From positions 2,534,864 to 2,598,863 of the forward strand of contig NZ_CP019333.1 in NCBI RefSeq assembly GCF_002163875.1: a stretch of 64,000 nt of DNA, written 5' to 3'. Position 1 is the first letter of the stretch, and every line of letters starts with the position of its first letter. Source of the DNA: Gilvibacter sp. SZ-19. GTDB lineage: Bacteria; Bacteroidota; Bacteroidia; Flavobacteriales; Flavobacteriaceae. Shown here piece by piece: positions 21,066 through 29,353 of the stretch. Both the position numbers and the translations under genes were made by a program. The notes under the pieces are model-generated. The model did no database searches. It was not told where the DNA came from and saw nothing but the letters and a program-made list of their open reading frames with translations.

Positions 21066-21422
21066 TTAGAACTTTTTAATGGGCTTATAGCTAACTGCGA
21101 CCTTGGCTTCTTCTTCCGAATCAAAATAGACCTCAAGACCTTTAGAAAGTATTAGTTCTCTGGTCTGTTCTGGTTTTACGGTCACTTCTTGCAAAATAAC
21201 GCCTTCCTTTTGGACTCTTATGGAGAATACGCCCTTACCAATATTGGAGATCACGATGATGCTGTTCTCGGCAATGAACGGGTTAATGGTCGCATCTTGT
21301 CCGGGCCCTTTTCCGGTTATAGACATGGACTGGTTCGGATCTAGTTCAAGGATGTTCGCATCCTGAGCGAATCCGCAGTAAACCATAGCAAATAGCGCAA
21401 AGAGTGTAGTTGTAATTCTCAT
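21066..21422 (-). CDS. Small secreted protein, unknown function
   Basis: A 118-residue exported protein. The ATG at 21422 places a signal peptide (MRITTTLFALFAMVYCGFAQ) at the N terminus; the longer frame to 21575 overlaps the upstream gene and is rejected. The mature 98 residues form a beta-strand pattern (SMSITGKGPGQDATINPF, NSIIVISNIGKGVFSIRV, LILSKGLEVYFDSEEEAK) compatible with one Ig-like or cupredoxin-like sandwich. I recognise no family. It lies between two secreted-protein genes and the pirin gene, which begins two bases past its stop. Confidence 0.65.
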   Translation of the reverse strand: MRITTTLFALFAMVYCGFAQDANILELDPNQSMSITGKGPGQDATINPFIAENSIIVISNIGKGVFSIRVQKEGVILQEVTVKPEQTRELILSKGLEVYFDSEEEAKVAVSYKPIKKF

Positions 21423-21501
21423 GGTTAAAGTTTTTTCTAAAGGTACGTCTACTAGGAGCTTAGGTATCCCTACGGATTCCCAATTCTTTGGTAATAAATA
21501 G

Positions 21502-22209
21502 TTAATCTCGCAGCGACCAGACTTCGTAAAGGGGGTCGCCCTTGCTAGAAAAACCAGAATGATGCCATTTCCCATCGATCAATTCAAAGTCGAATTCCAA
21601 ACTCGCACCAACCCGATTGACATCTCTTGAAAAGAATTCTATGTTCTCCGTATACTTTCCGTTTGCTGTGGTATAAGAGCCACCACCGGTTCCCATGAAT
21701 TGTTTCGTCTCTGTATTGTAGGCGATCCACTGGAAGCGCGTCCCTGAGAGGATCTTCATCGTCTTCCGAGGTCTAGAGGTATCGCGCTCTTGCATTTCAC
21801 CATTTCGCTTTCTGCCAGACATAAGCCAAGCGCCGCTCAGTGCCCCTGGAGTTCCATCGTCTATGCGCTTAAAGACACGAGCGTCTCCAACGATCTGTAA
21901 ACTTGTATCGGTCAATTTAATTTCAAAACTCACGGACTTGCCAACAGAAGAAGCATCGTCCGAATGAAACTCCACCGTTTCTGTCATCGTATTACCCTCC
22001 AATGACCAGAGGCCACCGTTGGTATGGACAAAAGCGCCGCTTTGGGCATCATAAGTGGTCAATACCTGATAACCATCGGCAAAGATCACCACATGCCGCA
22101 GCTGCTTGCCTTGCGCATTTGTCTCGTAATTTTCCCAAGCCCCAATGACGCTTTGGGCGTTGACAGTCGTCCCAATAATCAGAGCCATTAACAAGAATGT
22201 AATTCTCAT
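21502..22209 (-). CDS. Secreted lipocalin-like protein, unknown function
   Basis: A 235-residue exported protein, started at the ATG at 22209 (signal peptide MRITFLLMALIIGTTVNAQ). It appears to hold two copies of a beta-barrel half: VIGAWENYETNAQGKQL followed by GLWSLEGNTMTETVEFHSDD, and GAWLMSGRKRNGEM followed by GGGSYTTANGKYTENIEFFSRD. Each copy has a WxxxG/GAW start and an E-F-x-S-x-D turn, as in lipocalin-like DUFs. The duplicate may bind a small hydrophobic ligand. It is 2 bases downstream of the NTF2-like gene, so the two are in one operon. Confidence 0.7.
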   Translation of the reverse strand: MRITFLLMALIIGTTVNAQSVIGAWENYETNAQGKQLRHVVIFADGYQVLTTYDAQSGAFVHTNGGLWSLEGNTMTETVEFHSDDASSVGKSVSFEIKLTDTSLQIVGDARVFKRIDDGTPGALSGAWLMSGRKRNGEMQERDTSRPRKTMKILSGTRFQWIAYNTETKQFMGTGGGSYTTANGKYTENIEFFSRDVNRVGASLEFDFELIDGKWHHSGFSSKGDPLYEVWSLRD

Positions 22210-22211
22210 GA

Positions 22212-22739
22212 TCAATTCGTTTTTAAGTATTGCTGCGGAATAGGATTGTCTGGAGTCTCTGGGGTCCAGTATATGTTTACGATCCACCAACGCGTTCCAT
22301 CGAACTGCAATTGAATGCTGTTAATGCCACGCATAAAGGGTTTGTCGTCTGTCTTGCTGCGGTAGGATTCGTAGGTGCTGAATACCTGACAAATGTTTCC
22401 GAAGTGATCTTCCTTACGCGCTACTTCTACCTCAAAGAAACCATTTTCTACTAACCAAGGCCCAGACCTTTCGATATAGTCTTGCGGGCTCATATAGGTA
22501 AGGGCATGAGCACCACTTTTGGTCTTGACAGAATAGATCAGTTGTCCTTTAGGATGAAACAGATACTTGAACAGGTCCCAGTCTCTGGCTTCTCCCTTTT
22601 CTCCCGAGATCACTCCGTAGAGGGTCGCTAAGGTGCTGTCTAGCGTCGTTACCAGGGCAGGGTAGTCTTTGTTTTCTTGGGCATTACTTGTCCATGTAAA
22701 GCTCAATACTAGCGCCAATAGCAGGAGTTTAGGCTTCAT
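22212..22739 (-). CDS. Secreted NTF2/SnoaL-like protein
   Basis: A 175-residue exported protein with signal peptide (LLLLALVLSFTWTSNAQ). The mature part follows the NTF2-like cone: a helical start (LVTTLDSTLATLYGVISG), RDWDLFKYLFHPKGQLIY, GFFEVEVARKEDHFGNI, then strands with QVFSTYESYR and IQLQFDGTRWWIVNIYW. Ligand or enzyme activity is not evident, since the family ranges from isomerases to scaffold proteins. It overlaps the DUF2007 gene by 11 bases and runs 2 bases into the lipocalin-like gene. Confidence 0.75.
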   Translation of the reverse strand: MKPKLLLLALVLSFTWTSNAQENKDYPALVTTLDSTLATLYGVISGEKGEARDWDLFKYLFHPKGQLIYSVKTKSGAHALTYMSPQDYIERSGPWLVENGFFEVEVARKEDHFGNICQVFSTYESYRSKTDDKPFMRGINSIQLQFDGTRWWIVNIYWTPETPDNPIPQQYLKTN

Positions 22740-22974
22740 CGGTATGTTGGTTATTAATAAAGTCTTTTACAACGCCTTTAGCAGTTTCCAGATCGTCTTG
22801 ATGCACCTTAAGCCTAACCGTATTAGGGGTTCCTCCGCCAAATCCTGCGGTTATACCAGCTTGATAGTCGTTTTGAACCATGGCATCAACGCCCGCGGCA
22901 GCTAAAAGTCCTTTTAAAAGTATGACACGTACCTCTGTTCCGGAGTATACGGTTTCGAATTCTTGTTCACTCAT
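22729..22974 (-). CDS. DUF2007 family protein
   Basis: An 81-residue cytoplasmic protein with the DUF2007 ferredoxin-like pattern: FETVYSGTEVRVILLKGLLA, then GVDAMVQNDYQAG and a last strand-helix VRLKVHQDDLETAKGVVKDF. Family members have been called putative signal-transducing proteins on weak grounds, and some are fused to zinc-ribbon domains. Here the domain is complete with no extra part. It is the first gene of the minus-strand run 22974 to about 18105. Confidence 0.8.
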   Translation of the reverse strand: MSEQEFETVYSGTEVRVILLKGLLAAAGVDAMVQNDYQAGITAGFGGGTPNTVRLKVHQDDLETAKGVVKDFINNQHTDEA

Positions 22975-23018
22975 ATCGCAAATAAAATGATGGTGTCTGT
23001 TAAAGTTAAGTCTTTAAA

Positions 23019-23047
23019 ATAAAAAACCGCGCTTTTGGGCGCGGTTT
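23019..23047 (-). terminator. Terminator of the OmpA-like gene
   Basis: AACCGCGC (23025-23032) pairs with GCGCGGTT (23039-23046) across a six-base loop. The flanking A run becomes the U tract on the minus strand, 22 bases after the OmpA-like stop. Confidence 0.85.
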
Positions 23048-23068
23048 CTCAAATCTTTCTACGAACTC

Positions 23069-23929
23069 TTAGTCGTTGATAGCAGGATCTTTTAGACCGT
23101 CTTCTATCATATTGTAGAACTGGTCGATCTTAGGCAATACCACTATGCGTGTACGTCTGTTTCTGGCCTTACCTTCTGCAGTGTCGTTAGAGGCAACTGG
23201 CACATATTCAGAACGTCCTCCTGCGGTCATGCGCTTAGGATCTACTCCAAAATCGTCTTGTAGTAAACGCACTACAGCAGTAGCTCTAAGTACACTCAGG
23301 TCCCAGTTGTCTTTAATACCGTTACGGCTAATTGGGTCGGTATCGGTATGTCCTTCTACCAAGAACTCAAAGTCTGGTTTGTTGTTAACCACTTTGGCTA
23401 CTTTACCTAGCACTTCTTTGGCGCGATCGGTAATGGCATAGCTGCCGCTCTTAAACAATAGTTTGTCAGAGATGTTTACGTAAACTACTCCTTTTTCTAC
23501 ACTTACCTCAATGTCTTCGTCGTCCAGGTTGCCCAGAACTCCTTTAAGGCTTTGTACCAAGGCTAGGTTCACAGAATCTCTACGAGTAACCGCATCTTGC
23601 AGTTTGCGAATGGTCAGATCCTTTTCTTTAAGGCTTTCCAAAGAGCGCTCCAAGTTCGCTGCACCTTGTTGGGTTAGGGTAGTGAACTCTCCAATTTGTT
23701 TGATCAGATCGCCATTGGTGGCGTTTAGTGAGGCAACTTGAGATTCTAAAGAGTTGGCGCGAGCTGTAAGACCCGCTTTTTCTTCCAAACAGCTGTTTAA
23801 TTTAACTGTTGCAGAATTCAATAAATCTTCAGTGTTGCGTTGTTTCGCTTCTAATTCGGCATATTGCTTTTTAGAAACACAGGAAACCGCAGTAAGGGCA
23901 ATTGCGGCAATTAATGCTATTTTCTTCAT
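23069..23929 (-). CDS. OmpA-family peptidoglycan-binding lipoprotein
   Basis: A 286-residue lipoprotein (lipobox AALTAVSC about residue 17). Residues 25-110 form a coiled coil rich in Leu/Glu/Asn. Residues 150-270 are an OmpA C-terminal domain with FKSGSYAITDRAKEVL, FEFLVEGHTDTDPI, RATAVVRLLQDDF and KARNRRTRIVVLP; the NRR-R motif binds diaminopimelate in peptidoglycan. It likely tethers the outer membrane to the wall. It is a single gene with its own terminator. The call is firm; the in vivo role is inferred from the family. Confidence 0.93.
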   Translation of the reverse strand: MKKIALIAAIALTAVSCVSKKQYAELEAKQRNTEDLLNSATVKLNSCLEEKAGLTARANSLESQVASLNATNGDLIKQIGEFTTLTQQGAANLERSLESLKEKDLTIRKLQDAVTRRDSVNLALVQSLKGVLGNLDDEDIEVSVEKGVVYVNISDKLLFKSGSYAITDRAKEVLGKVAKVVNNKPDFEFLVEGHTDTDPISRNGIKDNWDLSVLRATAVVRLLQDDFGVDPKRMTAGGRSEYVPVASNDTAEGKARNRRTRIVVLPKIDQFYNMIEDGLKDPAIND

Positions 23930-24008
23930 AAATCTCGGTTTAGTGATGTAAAATTAGTTGATAAGCTGCTTAGCTAAAAATCCTTAACAATACTTTAGGT
24001 AAAGGTAG

Positions 24009-25019
24009 TTAAAGCTTCCCAAAAGAACGAATCCCAGCAACAAAATACTTCCATACAATACTGCTGTGGGTGTAGTATTTTTCGTCTCTGTAATGTGCTG
24101 GTTTGCTTTTGCTTATGCTGCTGTAATTCCTGTAGAAATCCAGATGTGCGCGCAAGATGGCACTGAGATGGGCAAATTTACCTTGTAGTAAAAAGCGCAG
24201 CCCTGCCACACCGTCTAGTAACATGCGTACAAAGATGCGTCGCATTGCGGTAAAGCCTTTGAGGTTTTTAGCCAAACAGTAAAGCGAATTTCTAAAGTTG
24301 TAGTAGGTTTTCTGCGGATGCATACTGGGCAGGGTTCCCCCGCCTAAATGATAGACCACAGCTTGCGGTATGCATTTCACAGTTCTGCCCATGTGAAACA
24401 AGCGCCAACACAGATCGATCTCTTCCATATGAGCAAAGAAACGCTCGTCAAGACCTCCTGCAGCAATAAAATCGTCCTTGCGAATAAACAAACAAGCACC
24501 ACTGGCCCAAAAGATATCAAGTGGCTCCTGGTATTGCCCCTTATCTTCTTCCAGACAGTCGAAAATACGTCCACGGCAATAAGGATAGCCGTATTTGTCT
24601 ATAAAACCTCCTGCTGCTCCGGCATATTCGAACTGCTTCGGATTCTTATGATCTAAGATCTTAGGCTGCGCCGCCGCCAAGTCGCTATTGGCGTTAAAGG
24701 CTGCCTGCATGGGTTCTAACCAGGCAGGAGTTACTTCTACATCGCTATTGAGTAAGACCCATAGCGGTTCTGCAACCTGCTTTAAGGCCTCATTGTATCC
24801 ACCTGCGTAACCTCTATTGGTCTTGTTCTGTATAATGGTGATCTGCGGATAGTTTTCTTTTACAAAAGCGACAGAATCGTCTGTGGAGGCATTGTCGGCT
24901 ACATAGATATGTGCTCCTTCGCTGTGGGCCATCACCGAAGGTAGATAGGTCTCTAGCAAAGACTTTCCGTTCCAATTAAGTATGACGACCGCAGTTTTCA
25001 CAAAGGCAAATTTAGGCAT
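24009..25019 (-). CDS. Family 2 glycosyltransferase (rhamnosyltransferase-like)
   Basis: A 336-residue GT-A fold transferase. It begins with KTAVVILNWNGKSLL, continues with VADNASTDDSVAFV, has the metal-binding acidic motif in LLNSDVEVTPAWLEPM, and later GRIFDCLEE and RFFAHMEEIDLCWRL, the usual acceptor-site ED-like box. C-terminal helices (residues 240-310) are of the type that tethers such enzymes to the membrane. It probably adds sugars in polysaccharide or glycolipid assembly. It overlaps the upstream nuclease-like gene by 8 bases. Confidence 0.9.
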   Translation of the reverse strand: MPKFAFVKTAVVILNWNGKSLLETYLPSVMAHSEGAHIYVADNASTDDSVAFVKENYPQITIIQNKTNRGYAGGYNEALKQVAEPLWVLLNSDVEVTPAWLEPMQAAFNANSDLAAAQPKILDHKNPKQFEYAGAAGGFIDKYGYPYCRGRIFDCLEEDKGQYQEPLDIFWASGACLFIRKDDFIAAGGLDERFFAHMEEIDLCWRLFHMGRTVKCIPQAVVYHLGGGTLPSMHPQKTYYNFRNSLYCLAKNLKGFTAMRRIFVRMLLDGVAGLRFLLQGKFAHLSAILRAHLDFYRNYSSISKSKPAHYRDEKYYTHSSIVWKYFVAGIRSFGKL

Positions 25020-25455
25020 ACGGTGGCAACTCTGCTAAGAAATTATAGCGTCCGTGCTCGTAATCCAATTGACAGTAATAATGTGCCAGCCCGTTGGTCA
25101 CCATAAGTAAGTCTGCTTGCAGGGATAGATTATAGCGCGCTATCTGATCAAAGGTCTCTTGCGTAATTGCCACGCTAGGGGCTTTGCATTCTACTAGAAT
25201 TCGAATTTTCCCCTCCGGAGTAAATACAACTACATCGTAGCGTTTCTTTAATCCGCTCACTTCCAGTTGCTTTTCTACATTGATCAAACTCAAAGGGTAA
25301 TGGAGCGCTTCGTTGAGGTAACGTACACAATGTTGGCGTACCCATTCCTCTGGGGTTAGTACCACGAATTTTTTTCTTACCACATCAAAAACGCCGGGCT
25401 TATTTTTGGTATTTTTGAAGCGAAACTCGTACCGAGGAAATGCCAGTTGCTGCAT
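25012..25455 (-). CDS. HsdR N-terminal-like PD-(D/E)XK protein
   Basis: A 147-residue stand-alone protein resembling the type I restriction enzyme R-subunit N-terminal domain. PD-(D/E)XK residues are visible as YDVVVFTPEGKIRILVECKA (Asp, then Glu-x-Lys). No methylase, specificity or helicase gene is near, so this is not a restriction system; such solo proteins are common next to holA in Bacteroidota. The ATG at 25455 (MQQLAFPRYEF) is chosen over 25470. It diverges from holA with only 27 bases between starts, and overlaps the glycosyltransferase downstream. Confidence 0.85.
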   Translation of the reverse strand: MQQLAFPRYEFRFKNTKNKPGVFDVVRKKFVVLTPEEWVRQHCVRYLNEALHYPLSLINVEKQLEVSGLKKRYDVVVFTPEGKIRILVECKAPSVAITQETFDQIARYNLSLQADLLMVTNGLAHYYCQLDYEHGRYNFLAELPPYA

Positions 25456-25482
25456 AGAGCAAAGGTGCATCTTTTTTTTCAG

Positions 25483-26484
25483 ATGGAAGACGTAAAGCGC
25501 ATAGTGACCGATATTAGAAACGGCAATTTTAAACCCATTTACTTTTTAATGGGAGAGGAGGCCTATTATATCGATCAGATCGCAGACTATATAGAGGGCA
25601 ATGCGCTAGATGAGTCTCAACGCGACTTTAACCAAATGATCCTTTACGGCAGAGATGTTAGTATTGATGATATTGTTGGGCAGTCCAAGCGTTTTCCTAT
25701 GATGGCAGAGCGCCAAGTGGTCATCGTAAAAGAGGCGCAAGACCTTTCGCGCACTATTGAGCAGTTGGTAAGCTACGCAGAGAATCCGCAGCCAACAACG
25801 GTTTTGGTGATCTGTTACAAATACAAAACTCTAGACAAGCGCAAAAAACTGTATAAGACCCTTAGCAAACAAGGCGAACTCTTTACCAGTAAAAAACTGT
25901 ATGAGAATCAAGTTCCAGATTGGATCCGCAGGGTGCTTAAGGGGCGTGGATATACCATAGCGCCAAAGGCTGCTCAGATGCTTGTTGAGTTCATCGGGAC
26001 CGATCTTTCCAAGATCAACAACGAATTGGAAAAATTACAACTCATAGTGCCTGTTGGCACTGAGATCAGTCCAGAGATCATAGAAGAGAATATTGGGATA
26101 AGCAAGGAGTTCAACAATTTTGAATTGCAAAAGGCCATAGGCGAGCGCAATATCAAGAAAGCCTACAGTATCGCGCAGCACTTTGCGCAAAATCCAAAGA
26201 ACCATCCTTTGGTCATGACGGTGGCCTTGCTCTACAGTTTTTTCAATAAACTACTCAAGTATCACGCCTTGCCGGACCCATCCGCAGCACCTAAAGTACT
26301 AGGAGTGAATCCTTACTTTATCAAAGATTATCAGGTAGCGGCGAGAAATTATCCCATGAAACGCGTTAGCGCCATTATTAAAGGCATTCGTGCGGTGGAT
26401 ATGAAGAGCAAGGGAGTAGGGGCGCACAACATGAGCCAAGGCGATCTGCTCAAAGAACTCCTTATCACGATTTTTGATCATTAG
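25483..26484 (+). CDS. holA: DNA polymerase III subunit delta
   Basis: A 333-residue clamp-loader delta subunit, the part that opens the beta sliding clamp. The N-terminal domain starts MEDVKRIVTDIRNGNFKPIY and has the family signature FLMGEEAYYIDQI; the middle domain has QLVSYAENPQPTTVLV and YKTLDKRKKLYKTL, and the C-terminal part carries FNNFELQKAIGERN. The ATG at 25483 is taken rather than the longer frame from 25447, which would overlap the divergent gene. It converges with, and overlaps by 20 bases, the DUF6090 gene. Confidence 0.93.
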   Translation: MEDVKRIVTDIRNGNFKPIYFLMGEEAYYIDQIADYIEGNALDESQRDFNQMILYGRDVSIDDIVGQSKRFPMMAERQVVIVKEAQDLSRTIEQLVSYAENPQPTTVLVICYKYKTLDKRKKLYKTLSKQGELFTSKKLYENQVPDWIRRVLKGRGYTIAPKAAQMLVEFIGTDLSKINNELEKLQLIVPVGTEISPEIIEENIGISKEFNNFELQKAIGERNIKKAYSIAQHFAQNPKNHPLVMTVALLYSFFNKLLKYHALPDPSAAPKVLGVNPYFIKDYQVAARNYPMKRVSAIIKGIRAVDMKSKGVGAHNMSQGDLLKELLITIFDH

Positions 26485-27166
26485 GGACCAGGCGCTCATC
26501 GAGCCTTTTTAGGGCTTCCTCCGCTTGCGTTTTATACTGACGCAATACCGGCAACAGATTTTTACAGGCTATCACATTAAAATACGCCACCCGATTGCGG
26601 TATTCAGGGTCTTCTGATATATAATCCAAATAGGCCTCTGGCAACTTGCCACTGAGTATATCGGCAAACCAAGGCTGGGTGTTTCTCCATTGCTCTAACG
26701 TACTATAAGTATCCTCTTCTACACGAGAAGAAATCTCGTCTATGATATTTATAAAACCGTTGTAGAACTGCACAATTTCTACTGCCAAGGAATCCTTGTT
26801 CTCATTGGACTGATTAAAGTTGCGCAGCTGACTGTAACCTTTGTCGTTGAGTTTAAAAGGGACATAGGTAGTTATCATGGAATGACAAGGCAAACACCGC
26901 TTGTAATCTTCTCTGGTAAAGAAACCTTTAGAAATGCTATCTGCCAATTTTTCTCGGGCTTCATAATACGGGATGATCCGCCCTACCAGGGTAGTGTCTA
27001 TGACAAGATCTGCCTTAACATCAGAAAAGATAGCCAGCAGTTCATCCCGTTCTTTTTTTTGCTCGTTAGCATTGTTTATAGCTAGGGCGATCAATATTCC
27101 GGCTACAACCAAAACGATCTCACCCAAGGCATATAGGAGGTAACGTCCAATTTTGCCTTTGCTCAT
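26465..27166 (-). CDS. DUF6090-like membrane-anchored protein with a CXXCH motif
   Basis: A 233-residue protein starting with the DUF6090 signature (IGRYLLYALGEIVLVVAGILIALAIN), a single membrane helix preceded by basic residues. The rest is helical and probably periplasmic. It carries KRCLPCHS (about residue 90), a CXXCH sequence that could bind haem c; I do not recall this in DUF6090 proteins. Distal Met or His ligands cannot be named with confidence. The ATG at 27166 (MSKGKIGRYLLY) is preferred to 27205. It lies behind the DoxX gene on the same strand and overlaps holA tail-to-tail by 20 bases. Confidence 0.75.
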   Translation of the reverse strand: MSKGKIGRYLLYALGEIVLVVAGILIALAINNANEQKKERDELLAIFSDVKADLVIDTTLVGRIIPYYEAREKLADSISKGFFTREDYKRCLPCHSMITTYVPFKLNDKGYSQLRNFNQSNENKDSLAVEIVQFYNGFINIIDEISSRVEEDTYSTLEQWRNTQPWFADILSGKLPEAYLDYISEDPEYRNRVAYFNVIACKNLLPVLRQYKTQAEEALKRLDERLVPNDQKS

Positions 27167-27208
27167 CGCTTGTAGTTTAGAAAGTTTAAAGAATCGTCCG
27201 GCCAAAGA

Positions 27209-27589
27209 TTAAAACAGCTGTTTAATGGTGTATTTACCGCCACCCATCAAGGCAATTGCGGTAAAGCCAACCAGGTACATCAATGCTTTTTCCATAGAGC
27301 TAAAAGGATCGTCGCCATGCACTATAAAGGCGGCTACGGCCATAGTAATGATCACCGGAATGGCGGCCAGTCGAGTTCGTAGACCCAAGATGATCAGAAT
27401 TGGACAAATCGCCTCAGCAAATACCACAAGAATGAAACTTAGGGTCGAACCGATCCCTAGGGGGTCTCCAAAGCTCATATCGCCTTGGAACAAGTTCATT
27501 AGTTTGGGGATGCCATGGGTTAACATTAAAGCAGACAGGCCTACTCGTAATACCAACAGTCCGGTTTGGTAATTTTTAGAAACGCTCAT
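27209..27589 (-). CDS. DoxX family membrane protein
   Basis: A 126-residue protein with four predicted helices and the DoxX pattern: LLVLRVGLSALMLTHGIPKLMNL at the start, then a periplasmic loop, LSFILVVFAEAICPILIILG, the TRLAAIPVIITMAVAAFIVHG helix and a final GFTAIALMGGGKYT segment. DoxX proteins act as small membrane redox partners or quinone-linked subunits in some species; here no partner is next to it. The DUF6090 gene follows 43 bases downstream. Confidence 0.9.
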   Translation of the reverse strand: MSVSKNYQTGLLVLRVGLSALMLTHGIPKLMNLFQGDMSFGDPLGIGSTLSFILVVFAEAICPILIILGLRTRLAAIPVIITMAVAAFIVHGDDPFSSMEKALMYLVGFTAIALMGGGKYTIKQLF

Positions 27590-27676
27590 AAAAGTTAGTT
27601 AAGTTGTTCGTTTTAAAGGTACATAATTTCCGTGTATCCTCATTTTGTTTGTTAAGGATTTGGAACTAGGAAAGGC

Positions 27677-27709
27677 TTTGCGAGAAGGTGGGATTTAGTA
27701 GTATCTTTA
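27677..27709 (+). promoter_or_regulatory. Promoter of the men operon
   Basis: TTTG (27677-27680), 21 bases, TATCTTTA (27702-27709): a good Bacteroidota-type promoter placing transcription start about 7-10 bases before the menA ATG. Confidence 0.5.
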
Positions 27710-27722
27710 CTAAAAATTTCAG

Positions 27723-28634
27723 ATGGCCAAACCCAAAGCTTGGATCAGTGCAGCCCGCCCGAGAACGCTACCCTTATCGATTGCAGGCATTATTGCTGCA
27801 GGCGCCTTAACCCTGCCCTCCGGACATTTTGATGGACTGATCTTTACCCTGTCTATTTTTACGGCTATAGGGTTCCAGGTACTTTCCAACTTTGCTAACG
27901 ACTACGGCGACGGTGTTAAAGGCACCGATAATGAAGACCGAGTTGGCCCAGTACGTGCTATGCAAAGCGGAGCGCTCAGCGCGACAGCTTTAAAAAAAGG
28001 CATGTATCTCACAGCGATCATTACCTTGATCTTGGCGATAGCCTTGATCTACCGAGCTTTTGGAGCCGAAAAACTTCTTTATGCCTTGGCGTTTCTCGTG
28101 TTAGGGATCGCCGCTATCATCGCTGCTGTAAAATACACCGTGGGCGATTCGGCTTACGGTTACCGCGGTCTGGGCGATGTATTTGTGTTCGTGTTCTTTG
28201 GTCTTGTAAGTGTAGTGGGAGGTTACTTTTTATACCATCAAAGCATACAGATAACAGTAGTTTTAGCTGCAGCTTCCATAGGACTTTGGAGCGCAGCGGT
28301 ACTCAATCTAAACAATATGCGAGACCGCGAAAGTGATACTAAGGCAGGTAAGAATACCCTGGCGGTTAAGTTGGGCAAGCAAGGCAGCATGAATTACCAC
28401 AGTTTTTTGATCTTGGGCGGAAGTGTCTGCGCCATAGTTGCGCAGTATTTAAGCTGGGATACTACGGGATACTGGGGCCTTTTACCGCTGGTAGCAATAG
28501 TGTTGCTAAATAAACATCTGACTGTAGCTAGAAACACCAAAGACCATAAAAGTTTGGATCCGCAGTTAAAAGTAGTGGCACTTAGCACTTTTGGTTATGC
28601 TGTACTTTTGCTCCTTGCCAACTTGCTTTCATAG
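27723..28634 (+). CDS. menA: 1,4-dihydroxy-2-naphthoate polyprenyltransferase MenA
   Basis: A 303-residue UbiA-superfamily membrane enzyme that prenylates DHNA in menaquinone synthesis. It starts with AWISAARPRTLPLSIAGII and has the first Asp-rich site in NFANDYGDGVKGTDN, then MQSGALSATALKKGMYL; the second site is the NMRDRESDTKAGKNT loop. About eight to nine transmembrane helices are visible. It is the first gene of menA-UPF0173-menC-CPBP-menE, all on the plus strand. The adjacency to menC and menE makes the substrate DHNA rather than another aromatic. Confidence 0.95.
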   Translation: MAKPKAWISAARPRTLPLSIAGIIAAGALTLPSGHFDGLIFTLSIFTAIGFQVLSNFANDYGDGVKGTDNEDRVGPVRAMQSGALSATALKKGMYLTAIITLILAIALIYRAFGAEKLLYALAFLVLGIAAIIAAVKYTVGDSAYGYRGLGDVFVFVFFGLVSVVGGYFLYHQSIQITVVLAAASIGLWSAAVLNLNNMRDRESDTKAGKNTLAVKLGKQGSMNYHSFLILGGSVCAIVAQYLSWDTTGYWGLLPLVAIVLLNKHLTVARNTKDHKSLDPQLKVVALSTFGYAVLLLLANLLS

Positions 28635-28672
28635 GGGCAGAGTCCGTATCTTTAACTCAAAACATTTACGGC

Positions 28673-29353
28673 ATGCAAATACAGTATTTAGGGCACAACA
28701 CCCTCGCTATAAAGACCAGTGAGCATCATATAGTCATTGACCCTTTTATCAATGGAAATCCGCTTATCGAAGACAAATCGATCCTGGATCAGTTGGAGGC
28801 CGATTTTATCTTGCTTACCCATGCGCATCAAGATCATGTTTTGGACGCAGAAGCACTGGCCAAACGCACTGGGGCGACCATAGTTTCCAATTATGAGATC
28901 GCCATGCATTACGGAGCCAAGGATATTCCGGTTCACCCTATGAATCACGGAGGGCACTGGAACTTTCCCTTCGGGCGCGTGAAATATGTAGCCGCAGTGC
29001 ATACTAGTGGTTTTTCCGATGGTAGCTACGGAGGAGAACCTGGCGGTTTTGTCATTGAGGCAGACGGTAAGACAGTTTATATCGCCGGCGATACAGCCCT
29101 GACCATGGACATGAAGCTTATTCCCTTAGAATACAAACTGGATCTAGCAGTGCTGCCTATAGGAGACAATTTTACTATGGGCTACAAAGATGCTGTACAC
29201 GCAAGTGATTTTGTTGCTTGCAATAGAGTATTGGGTGTTCACTACGACACCTTTGGTTATATCGAGATAGACCAAGAGGCTGCAGTTGCTGCCTTTAAGG
29301 CGGCTGGTAAACAATTGGAATTGCTCCCCATAGGAGGAAGTTTAACTGTTTAA
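28673..29353 (+). CDS. UPF0173 metal-dependent hydrolase (MBL fold)
   Basis: A 226-residue metallo-beta-lactamase-fold protein of the UPF0173/UlaG-like group. Metal ligands are visible in LLTHAHQDHVLD, MNHGGHW, YIAGDTALTMD and GVHYDTFGYIE. It has no signal peptide. Members of this family are often placed beside menC or menE in Flavobacteriia, but no step in menaquinone synthesis needs such an enzyme to my knowledge. Its stop is followed immediately (0 bases) by the menC ATG, so the two are tightly coupled. Function is unproven. Confidence 0.9.
   Translation: MQIQYLGHNTLAIKTSEHHIVIDPFINGNPLIEDKSILDQLEADFILLTHAHQDHVLDAEALAKRTGATIVSNYEIAMHYGAKDIPVHPMNHGGHWNFPFGRVKYVAAVHTSGFSDGSYGGEPGGFVIEADGKTVYIAGDTALTMDMKLIPLEYKLDLAVLPIGDNFTMGYKDAVHASDFVACNRVLGVHYDTFGYIEIDQEAAVAAFKAAGKQLELLPIGGSLTV

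Noticed and set aside
25012-25455. Type I restriction system
   Set aside because: Only an HsdR N-terminal-like domain is present, with no methylase, specificity subunit or helicase nearby.
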